Below, one piece after another: positions 1-5,917 of a stretch of DNA of 9,332 nucleotides. Origin of the DNA: Clostridiales bacterium (lineage in GTDB: Bacteria > Bacillota > Clostridia > Lachnospirales > WQUN01); contig JAISWA010000032.1 of NCBI GenBank assembly GCA_031271275.1, forward strand, positions 1 to 9,332. Reading direction: 5' to 3'. Below the pieces are notes generated by a model, which had not been told where the DNA came from, ran no database searches, and was given only the letters and a program-made list of their open reading frames with translations. The translations under genes and the position numbers were made by a program. How positions within the stretch are numbered: the stretch's first letter is position 1; each line of letters begins with the position of its first letter.

Positions 1-50
1 GTCAGGAAACCCGCGAACGCCGCGAGGATAAATAAATTTCTTCTTCTCAT
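1..50 (-). CDS. Start of an exported protein, truncated by the window edge
   Basis: Only the first 16 codons are in the window, reading MRRRNLFILAAFAGFL on the minus strand from an ATG at 50. Three arginines followed by a hydrophobic run are the n- and h-regions of a signal peptide or N-terminal membrane anchor. An AGGTGG Shine-Dalgarno lies at about 55-60, with suitable spacing to the ATG. The gene follows the repeat protein by 45 bp on the same strand, so it is probably the next cistron of the nadD-rsfS operon. Nothing can be said about its function, since the mature part lies outside the window. Confidence 0.6.
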   Translation of the reverse strand, partial: MRRRNLFILAAFAGFL

Positions 51-85
51 GCGAACCACCTGCCTTTCCCTTATTATGGGCAGGC
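51..85 (-). promoter_or_regulatory. Hairpin overlapping the Shine-Dalgarno of the truncated gene
   Basis: CCTGCC at 59-64 and GGCAGG at 79-84 form a 6-bp all-paired, mostly G:C stem with a 14-nt loop. On the minus-strand transcript the downstream arm runs into the AGGTGG Shine-Dalgarno of the gene starting at 50. There is no T-tract, so it does not look like a terminator. It could restrain translation of the downstream cistron, but a stem this short can occur by chance. Confidence 0.25.
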
Positions 86-95
86 GATCCGGAAA

Positions 96-1622
96 TTATT
101 CCCAATAAACAGGGAAGATTTTTTCCAGTTCCGGCAGAATATCCACGCGCAAATCCTCGGAAAAATCGCGGATGCCGTATACGTCGCCAATCAGCGTGGT
201 TTTTTCCGGCGGAAGCTCGTCATAGGTTTTGCTGAACAGAATGCTGCCGTCGGAGGTATCTTTAAGCGTTACCTGCGTGCTGACGATATACCCGGCGGCT
301 CCGTCCGTGTAAGTCCCGTACTTGGCATAACTTTCCGAAAAATTTAATACGTACCGTATTTCCTCCGGCTTCTCCGCCAAAAAAAACGGGGGCACGGCGC
401 GCAGTATTTTATGATACCACGACGTGTTCCGGGGGGCGTTGCCGGTTACGACAAACAATTTTTCCCCTGTCAAACCCACGGGGCTGACGGAAGCGTCCGT
501 GCTCTTGTAATACTCCGCCAACTCCCTTTCCTGTATGCCCGAAGCCGCTTCCCTCACCCGCCAGCCGCCGTAATTCAGCCAGCCGAAGCCGCCGTCGTCG
601 TCCGGCCACGCGTAAGGGTACTCGGGCAGCGTAAAGATATCGTTGCCCAACCGTATATTTTCCTCGTAATACCGGAACAGGCTCTCAAAATACAAACGGC
701 TGAATAAATCGCCCAACGAAAGCGGAGCCGCTTCCCCTCCCCCGGTCTCAATCGTTTCGATTTGCACGCTCATCTTTTCCCACACGTCCGAAATTTCCCG
801 GGGCGTTTCGGCGGTTTTTCGCATCAAATCGTCGTAGATGCGCGCGGCGCTGAGCCAGTTTTCGTTTTCATAGTAATTTAGCGCCCGTATGGAACCGGCG
901 AACAGCCCGGCATCCTCGTATTCCTCCGGCAATTGCTCGCAGCGTTCGGCGGCTTTCGCGAAATCGCCCGCCGTAAACGCGGCGACGGTCTCGTCATAAA
1001 TGCCCGACTCCTCCAAGATTTTTTCGCAGGAGGCGAGCCTCTCCGCGGAATCCATAAAGCCCCCGAGCTTCGAGAATTCCGTGATTGCCTTGCCGTACTC
1101 GCCGGCGTCCATAAACTCCGCCGCCCTGTTGTAAACCTGTAACCGCGCGGCTTCGGCCAAATCGCCTGCGTCCAAAAAGCCGCCCACAGCGTCAAACTGT
1201 TCGGCGGCCTCGAGATATTCCTGCCGGTTCATCATGGCGACGCCGGTATTGTAGCCGTAACGGTTGCGGGCTTCCAACGCCAGTTCCGCCGCGTTTTGGT
1301 ATTCCCCAAGCGACGCGAACACCTCAGCGGCTTCGGCGTAATTTTCCGCCTTCATCAAATCCGCCGCTTCCCAGTAAACCGTATCCCGCGCCTCGGCAGC
1401 CAACGTTTCCGCGTCCCGGTAATCCCCAAGCGCGTCAAAAATAACCGCCGCGCCTATAGGGTCGCTTTGCATAAGCCGGTTTGCCTCGTCGTAACGGGCG
1501 CGGTTATCGCCGCAGCAAGAAAGCGACAAAAGCGTGATGACCGTCACCGATACGACAAAGCGCTCCATAAAGGTCAGCACCCGGGACGGTTTCTTCCCGC
1601 GCCGCCGTGATACTTTCCTCAT
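96..1622 (-). CDS. Membrane-anchored or lipoprotein-like TPR/Sel1-type repeat protein
   Basis: The preferred start is the ATG at 1622, giving 508 residues. It overlaps the rsfS stop as ATGA, there is no obvious SD, and coupling to rsfS explains how it is translated. An upstream in-frame ATG at 1655 lies inside rsfS and is less likely. A basic N-terminus (RRRGKK) precedes a hydrophobic segment at about residues 20-36 ending LLSLSCCGDN. This resembles a lipoprotein signal, but the lipobox is imperfect, with Leu at -2, so a plain membrane anchor is possible. Residues about 40-275 are five or six degenerate units of roughly 38 residues (Y..A..LM....Y.EAAE.F..LG.Y.DA..LA.EAR), typical of helical TPR/Sel1-like solenoids that bind other proteins. 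The C-terminal region, about 275-508, is rich in aromatics and was not recognised. It is probably an extracytoplasmic protein-interaction module; its role is unknown. Confidence 0.8.
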   Translation of the reverse strand: MRKVSRRRGKKPSRVLTFMERFVVSVTVITLLSLSCCGDNRARYDEANRLMQSDPIGAAVIFDALGDYRDAETLAAEARDTVYWEAADLMKAENYAEAAEVFASLGEYQNAAELALEARNRYGYNTGVAMMNRQEYLEAAEQFDAVGGFLDAGDLAEAARLQVYNRAAEFMDAGEYGKAITEFSKLGGFMDSAERLASCEKILEESGIYDETVAAFTAGDFAKAAERCEQLPEEYEDAGLFAGSIRALNYYENENWLSAARIYDDLMRKTAETPREISDVWEKMSVQIETIETGGGEAAPLSLGDLFSRLYFESLFRYYEENIRLGNDIFTLPEYPYAWPDDDGGFGWLNYGGWRVREAASGIQERELAEYYKSTDASVSPVGLTGEKLFVVTGNAPRNTSWYHKILRAVPPFFLAEKPEEIRYVLNFSESYAKYGTYTDGAAGYIVSTQVTLKDTSDGSILFSKTYDELPPEKTTLIGDVYGIRDFSEDLRVDILPELEKIFPVYWE

Positions 1623-1954
1623 GACGCTGTTTGAATCAGTTTCGCGTCGCCCCACACCCGTTCAAGGTTGTAAAAATTCCGGCTTTCCTTATCAAATAAA
1701 TGCACGATAATATCCCCGAAATCCAACAGCGCCCAGTTGGCGGAGCGCAGCCCCTCGGAATGGCGCAGCGCGTAACCGTTTTTCCCGAGCGATTCTTCCG
1801 CCGCCAAGGCAAGCGCCTGTATCTGCGGCCTGCTGCCCCCCGTCGCGATAATAAAATAATCCGCCACCGTGGTAAGCGCCCGAACATCCATCATCACGAT
1901 GTCCTGACCGAACTTCTGGTCCAACGCGCGGTACGCGTCCTGTAAAGCTTTCAA
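1619..1954 (-). CDS. rsfS: Ribosomal silencing factor RsfS
   Basis: The 111-residue length and sequence match the RsfS/YbeB/Iojap family: an N-terminal KALQDAYRALDQKF helix, then DIVMMDVRALTTVADYFIIATG, SEGLRSANWALLDFGDIIVHLF and a closing RNFYNLERVWGDAK. The family binds ribosomal protein uL14 and blocks joining of the 30S and 50S subunits under nutrient limitation. The start codon is TTG at 1954. It is supported by a GGGAG Shine-Dalgarno about 8 nt upstream and by alignment with the family N-terminus; the first ATG lies too far inside. The gene starts 20 bp after the nadD-yqeK stop, which is the usual Bacillota order, and its stop overlaps the next gene as ATGA. Confidence 0.95.
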   Translation of the reverse strand: MKALQDAYRALDQKFGQDIVMMDVRALTTVADYFIIATGGSRPQIQALALAAEESLGKNGYALRHSEGLRSANWALLDFGDIIVHLFDKESRNFYNLERVWGDAKLIQTAS

Positions 1955-1974
1955 CTGTCTTGCTCCCTTCCCGT

Positions 1975-3177
1975 TTACGCCTTTGAGGTTAAACTTTTAA
2001 GCGCCGCCTTGCTCCACGGGTGGATAAGGCGCTTCCTGTCCTCGTTATTTTGAATGACGCTCGTAATCCCGTAAACCAAAGCTTCTTCCATACTAATACG
2101 CGAAAGCTCGCGTATCTCCCCAAGCCCCGGGTAATCCTCCCGGTACGGCTCGATAAAGTCCGCGAGCATCACCGCTTTGTCAAGCGCCGTCATCGCGCCG
2201 TGACCCGTGGTGTGATAGCGGATTGCCTGCAAAATTTCCCCGTCGTAAACGCCGTAATCGCGCTTGGCGGATTCCGCGCTCAGCAAACTGTGGGCGAGGT
2301 CGATTTGCGCCAGAAGGATGTCGTCCGTGGGGATGTTCCACAGTTGGCAGAGGGCGCGTTTCTTCCCGTTGGAATATTCCTTCGCGCAGTCGTGCAGCAG
2401 CGCCGCGATACGCGCCTTGCCCGCGTCCGCGCCGAACCGCGCGGAAAGTTCCTCCGCCGCCTCAATCACCCCGAGGGTATGCCGGAAACGGTCCGGGGAC
2501 AGCCGGTCGGCAAGGGTCGCTTTCGCGGACTCAAAATCAAAACCCGCCGGAATACCCGCGCGGTTCGTGTATAACCGGTGGTCGCGGATATACTCCGCCA
2601 CCGGCGGCGGCACCCGATACCGCGCCGATTCCCCCGCGGCGGCGCGCCTTCTGATTTCAGTGCCGGAAATATCTATCGCAGGGGTTTCCAACACGCGGAC
2701 GCGGCCCTTAAAATCGCGCGCCAAAGCGTCGGCTTTGAAGCCGGGGCGCGTCACCGCCACCACCTCGCACAGGGCGAGCAGCGTTTCGGGTTCCTTCCAC
2801 GTTTTGATTTCCTCCGCGGTATCCGCGCCGATGATAAAAAAAATTTCCGCCGCAGGCGGGCAAAGCGAGCGCAGCTCCCGCACCGTGTCCACGGTGTAGG
2901 AAGGCCCCGGTCTGTCCAACTCAAGGCGGGAAACCTCAAAGGCGGGATGCGCTGCGGTGGCGAGCAGCGCCATACGGTAACGGTGCTCCGCGTCCGTCAC
3001 CGCCCTGTTTTTTTTGTGCGGCGGCGCCGCCGACGGGACAAACAGCACGCGCTGCGGCTTATAGGCTTGCAGCACGGCTTCCGCCGCTGCAAGATGCCCG
3101 TAATGTATCGGGTCGAAGGTGCCGCCCATTAACGCGATACGGCGGCAGCTTTTGAAAAATTCAGTCTCACGGCTCAT
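1975..3177 (-). CDS. nadD-yqeK: NadD-YqeK fusion: nicotinate-nucleotide adenylyltransferase plus HD-domain dinucleotide phosphatase
   Basis: This is one 400-residue polypeptide with two enzymes. Residues about 12-205 are NadD, which makes deamido-NAD from nicotinate mononucleotide and ATP: the nucleotidyltransferase motif GGTFDPIHYGHL is at 18-29, the SGTEIRRR ATP-binding motif at 171-178, and a typical AEYIRDHRLY end follows. Residues about 213-400 are YqeK, an HD-superfamily protein; the family hydrolyses diadenosine tetraphosphate symmetrically. Candidate metal ligands are H233, the H262-D263 pair, H296, H322 and D340, so both halves look intact. In many Bacillota these are adjacent separate genes; here they share one frame with no stop between them. 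The ATG at 3177 is chosen because the family N-terminus follows closely. An in-frame ATG at 3216 would add 13 unconserved residues. Neither start has a clear SD. The gene heads the minus-strand operon. Confidence 0.93.
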   Translation of the reverse strand: MSRETEFFKSCRRIALMGGTFDPIHYGHLAAAEAVLQAYKPQRVLFVPSAAPPHKKNRAVTDAEHRYRMALLATAAHPAFEVSRLELDRPGPSYTVDTVRELRSLCPPAAEIFFIIGADTAEEIKTWKEPETLLALCEVVAVTRPGFKADALARDFKGRVRVLETPAIDISGTEIRRRAAAGESARYRVPPPVAEYIRDHRLYTNRAGIPAGFDFESAKATLADRLSPDRFRHTLGVIEAAEELSARFGADAGKARIAALLHDCAKEYSNGKKRALCQLWNIPTDDILLAQIDLAHSLLSAESAKRDYGVYDGEILQAIRYHTTGHGAMTALDKAVMLADFIEPYREDYPGLGEIRELSRISMEEALVYGITSVIQNNEDRKRLIHPWSKAALKSLTSKA

Positions 3178-3184
3178 GGGTTGT

Positions 3185-3213
3185 ATGGTAAAATAAACGC
3201 GCGGAAAATGCAA
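3185..3213 (-). promoter_or_regulatory. Candidate promoter of the nadD-yqeK/rsfS operon
   Basis: On the minus strand TTGCAT (3213-3208) and TACCAT (3190-3185) are separated by exactly 17 bp. Each matches the housekeeping consensus at four of six positions. The predicted transcript would begin almost at the ATG at 3177, implying a leaderless or near-leaderless mRNA, in keeping with the missing SD. The match is moderate and chance is not excluded. Confidence 0.35.
3186..3194 (+). promoter_or_regulatory. Candidate extended -10 promoter for the sigma factor gene
   Basis: TGG followed by TAAAAT (TAAAAT at 3189-3194) fits an extended -10 element, which can work without a good -35; none is seen upstream. 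Transcription would begin near 3201, leaving a 5' leader of about 28 nt that contains the G-rich ribosome site before the ATG at 3229. It overlaps the divergent minus-strand promoter candidate, so the two transcription units could compete for this short intergenic stretch. Confidence 0.35.
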
Positions 3214-3228
3214 CATCGGGGGGTAGCA

Positions 3229-4377
3229 ATGAAACTTTCAGCGTCAGAGTTAACGCGCTACGTCGAAGGAATGCGTCAGGGAAGCGAGCGTGATTTCGAG
3301 CGAATTTATAACGCGTTTCTTCCCTACGCGTATTTTGTCGTGCAAAAAACATATTCCAATAAGAACGAAACCGAAGACATTATTCAGGAAGCTTTTATCG
3401 CCGCTTATAAAAACATACAGGACTTAAAAAACCCCGCGTCATTTGCGGCGTGGTTCGGTAAAATTCTTAACGGGGCGGTTACGGGGGCTTACCGCAAGAG
3501 AAAGATAGTTCCAACCGACATAGACGATCAATTCAGCGATACCCCCGAAATGAAAGATGATTTTCAACCGGAAAGCCGTTTTGAAAGCAAGGAAGACCGG
3601 CGAAAGGTTTTAGACGCGATATCCCGGCTTCCCGACAGCCAGCGCCGAACCGTCATTGCCTTTTATTTTCAAGATTTAAAAATAACGGATATTGCGGAGA
3701 GCTTTCAGATTAGCGAGGGAGCCGTAAAAAACGCGTTACATAAAGCAAGGCTTTCCCTTCAAAAGCATTTGGCGCCTACGTTTGGCGCTACGGCGTTTAC
3801 GGTTCCGCTTCCATTTATATTATGGCGCGAATACGACAATTTTTCTATCAAACCGGCAACGGTCAGCGCGATTTGGAAAAGCGTAACCGGAGGCGCGGCA
3901 AAAACCACCCCGGTGCTAAAAATAATATCCGTGTTAAAAACCGTAAGCATCAGCCAAACCATAGCGGTATTGATTACGGCAGGCACGGTTACCGGCGGCA
4001 TTTCCATCGCTGAACAGGTTATGCAGCCGGGGGAACCCGTGCCCGCGATTGTTGAACTCACGCGGGCGGACAGTTTGGAAGACCTTCTCGGGAAGGAGGA
4101 CGCGGCGCTGCTGACCGACCTCTGCGCGGAATCGTCAGAAGGCCGCGACAATGAACTTACCTCGCTTTTACAGCGAAACAACATTGCGCCGGATATGCAA
4201 AGCCGTTCCCTTGACGGAGCGGACCGCGCCGAATCTTTTATACTGACGCGCGGAATGAAACGCCTGTGCGTCGTCAGAAGATACGGGGCATACCGGGTGA
4301 CTTACCTCTTTGAGCCGTCGGATGCGCCGGAGATAACGGAAGAAAAAATACTCGCGCTGCTTGGTGATGAAAAATGA
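3229..4377 (+). CDS. ECF-like RNA polymerase sigma factor with C-terminal transmembrane segment and extracytoplasmic domain
   Basis: The protein has 382 residues, about twice the usual ECF length. Region sigma2 spans about residues 18-92 (DFERIYNAFLPYAYFVVQ, ETEDIIQEAFIAAYKNI, FAAWFGKILNGAVTGAYRKRK). Region sigma4 spans about 122-180, with LPDSQRRTVIAFYFQDLKITDIAE and the recognition helix region SEGAVKNALHKARLSLQKHL. After that comes a proline-rich hydrophobic stretch (about 184-198) and a linker. A likely membrane span follows at about 242-260 (SQTIAVLITAGTVTGGISIA), then about 120 residues containing EVVAR-free, mixed alpha/beta-looking sequence that was not recognised. With the sigma domains in the cytoplasm, this tail should lie outside the membrane. 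The start has a G-run (3218-3223) at good spacing; in-frame codons from 3181 lie in the presumed promoter. Its TGA overlaps the next ATG. No separate anti-sigma gene is visible, so the tail may itself provide sensing or inhibition (inference). Confidence 0.88.
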   Translation: MKLSASELTRYVEGMRQGSERDFERIYNAFLPYAYFVVQKTYSNKNETEDIIQEAFIAAYKNIQDLKNPASFAAWFGKILNGAVTGAYRKRKIVPTDIDDQFSDTPEMKDDFQPESRFESKEDRRKVLDAISRLPDSQRRTVIAFYFQDLKITDIAESFQISEGAVKNALHKARLSLQKHLAPTFGATAFTVPLPFILWREYDNFSIKPATVSAIWKSVTGGAAKTTPVLKIISVLKTVSISQTIAVLITAGTVTGGISIAEQVMQPGEPVPAIVELTRADSLEDLLGKEDAALLTDLCAESSEGRDNELTSLLQRNNIAPDMQSRSLDGADRAESFILTRGMKRLCVVRRYGAYRVTYLFEPSDAPEITEEKILALLGDEK

Positions 4378-5774
4378 AGCGATTATTAATAAAGCTGCTG
4401 CTAATTTCCACAATGGTATTCTCCGTCATAGAGGTTCATGCATCTTCAACCGTCCCGTCGTTTGACCTCGGTTACGCCGTAGAAGGGGACGAGCTTGTGG
4501 TAAGCTTTAACTTTTCCGGGAACCCGGGGTTCAGCACCTGTAATATCAGCCTCGTTTATGATTCAAGCAAGCTTACTCCGTCAAGCGCGGCATACGATAC
4601 CCGTTTGGGCGGTATATTCAATGAGAATTTGAACTTTTCGGCGAACGAGGTCAGCTTCGTTTGGGTAAACGATATGTCTTCCGATGCGACCGGCACAGGG
4701 GAGCTGTTTTTTATACGGTTCCGGATAACGGACAGAACGTCTGGAACCGGTTTTTCCTTATCGTTTGTCAGTATTCTAAACCAGGCGCTGAGTACCGTTC
4801 CATTCTCCTACCCCTCCGCGTTGAACATACCCTATGAAGTTATCGCCGAACCTACGCTAACTCCGTCACCCTCCCCGACTCCGGCAATGCCAACCGTCAC
4901 GCCGGAGCCGACGCAAGTCTTAACGCCTTCCCCTACCGCCGGACCGACGCCGGTTCCCGCCACGCCAATTCCAACGCCTGCGCCAACGCAGAATCCGCCG
5001 GTAACAACTCCAATACCGTCCCAACAGCCCCCGTCAACCTTGCCGCCGGCATCATCCGGCACAAAGGCGGAGCCGGTTCCCCCCCGGCAGACCGCGTTAA
5101 CGCCTTTGCCGGACGAGGAATCGCAACCGGCGCCTCCCGCCGCGGGAAACGAACTCCCGCCCGCCACTGCGGAACTGTCAGCGGAAAAGACCTATTACAT
5201 AACCAATGTGGGCAATACTTCCGGTTCGACCGTTTACCAGTACAAGATAATAATCAATCTGCCGCCTTCGCTGCGTCTGGTTTCCATAAGCGACCCCTTC
5301 GGGCGCTACACAGGGGAAGACGTCTCTCCTGTCAGCGGCGAGATAAGTTGGATATTCCAAAGCGTCCCCGACGGCTTCGGCAAACAGGCGGTAATCGCCC
5401 TGACCTTTGAATCCCCTGACGGAATTTTTCCCGCTGTGTTGAGCGGGCGCATTTCGTTTAAATATCCCCGGGCATTTAGCGAAGTGGATTCCGCCGCAAA
5501 CCGGGAAACGCCCGCAGTATTCCCCCCGCCGGAAATATCCCTGCCCGGGTCCGCGCCCGCTCCGCAAAACGCGTCACTCATAACCACAACCGTACAACAG
5601 CAAAAAACGGTTATGGAAAATAGGACGGTAACCGTCCGGGAACCGGAAACAAAAATAACCGTTCCCCCCTTTTCCATAGCGACAATATCGCTCGGGTTGA
5701 TACTTTGGCTGTATAAGGCGGTAAAGAAAACCCGACGAAGAAGAATGTTCAAAAGAATCCGCTCCCGGTTATAA
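4374..5774 (+). CDS. Secreted, membrane-anchored cohesin-like protein with Pro/Thr linker
   Basis: The ATG at 4374 overlaps the sigma factor stop (ATGA). A signal peptide occupies residues 1-23 (ending VHA). Residues about 27-157 resemble a cohesin domain: alternating strands, IS.VYDSSKL, VSFVWVND and GTGELFFIRFRI, matching the cohesin pattern of an interior strand pair and a G.G.LF..RF motif. Residues 159-265 are a flexible Pro/Thr/Ser-rich linker of the scaffoldin type. Residues about 270-365 form a second beta-rich domain (TYYITNVGNTSGSTVYQYKI start), somewhat like DUF11 domains. A spacer leads to a transmembrane segment at about 431-448, then a strongly basic tail (KKTRRRR...KRIRSRL), so the C-terminus should sit in the cytoplasm. 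Cohesins bind dockerins in cellulosome-type assemblies; binding here is inferred. Co-translation with the sigma factor suggests a shared regulatory role. Confidence 0.85.
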   Translation: MKRLLIKLLLISTMVFSVIEVHASSTVPSFDLGYAVEGDELVVSFNFSGNPGFSTCNISLVYDSSKLTPSSAAYDTRLGGIFNENLNFSANEVSFVWVNDMSSDATGTGELFFIRFRITDRTSGTGFSLSFVSILNQALSTVPFSYPSALNIPYEVIAEPTLTPSPSPTPAMPTVTPEPTQVLTPSPTAGPTPVPATPIPTPAPTQNPPVTTPIPSQQPPSTLPPASSGTKAEPVPPRQTALTPLPDEESQPAPPAAGNELPPATAELSAEKTYYITNVGNTSGSTVYQYKIIINLPPSLRLVSISDPFGRYTGEDVSPVSGEISWIFQSVPDGFGKQAVIALTFESPDGIFPAVLSGRISFKYPRAFSEVDSAANRETPAVFPPPEISLPGSAPAPQNASLITTTVQQQKTVMENRTVTVREPETKITVPPFSIATISLGLILWLYKAVKKTRRRRMFKRIRSRL

Positions 5775-5791
5775 GGGAGCTTTTTTATTTT
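5761..5791 (+). terminator. Intrinsic terminator at the end of the sigma-cohesin unit
   Basis: GCTCCC (5761-5766) pairs with GGGAGC (5775-5780) across an 8-nt loop, followed at once by a T-rich tract at 5781-5791. The upstream arm and loop lie within the last codons and stop of the membrane-anchored cohesin gene. It should end most transcription from the sigma promoter before the SLH-cohesin gene. Confidence 0.85.
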
Positions 5792-5805
5792 AAAGCAGAG
5801 CAAAC

Positions 5806-5834
5806 CTTTTTGCCCGTCGGCGCTACTGTATAAG
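5806..5834 (+). promoter_or_regulatory. Candidate promoter of the SLH-cohesin gene
   Basis: A TATAAG at 5829-5834 is a good -10 match. The matching -35 position (5806-5811, TTTTTG) is weak. A promoter is expected here because a terminator closes the preceding unit and two strong ribosome sites follow. No convincing ECF-type AAC/CGT pair was seen at the correct spacing. Confidence 0.35.
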
Positions 5835-5854
5835 AAAAACACAAGGAGGAGCCT

Positions 5855-5917
5855 ATGACGGTCGAAGGTGCGGCGCGCAAACGGATTACAAAAAGAAAGG
5901 GGTGCGGGTATGTTTAA
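5855..5917 (+). CDS. Twenty-codon upstream ORF (possible leader peptide)
   Basis: An AAGGAGGA site at 5843-5850, 5 nt before an ATG at 5855, is among the best Shine-Dalgarno sites in the window. It opens a 20-codon frame beginning MTVEGAARKR and ending GCGYV, with stop at 5915-5917. The frame overlaps the start of the SLH-cohesin gene (5910) by 8 nt in another reading frame. The peptide is short, basic and unlike any family recognised. The likely role is to carry ribosomes to the downstream start, through coupling or reinitiation, or to act as a regulatory leader. Without comparative data it may be only a relic. Confidence 0.4.
   Translation: MTVEGAARKRITKRKGCGYV

Noticed and set aside
2020..3132. 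Long plus-strand ORFs (such as 2020-2574, 2264-2899, 2578-3132) opposite nadD-yqeK
   Set aside because: They are antisense shadows of a well-supported gene, Arg/Pro-rich with no recognisable motifs or SD, as expected from G+C-rich coding DNA.
3768..3793. Near-direct repeat TTTGGCGCCTACG / TTTGGCGCTACG in the sigma gene
   Set aside because: It lies in coding sequence at the sigma4-linker junction and is short; no wider repeat or site structure supports it.
5178..5842. Minus-strand ORFs opposite the membrane-anchored cohesin gene
   Set aside because: They mirror codon bias of the plus-strand gene, have no family signature, and one runs across the terminator.
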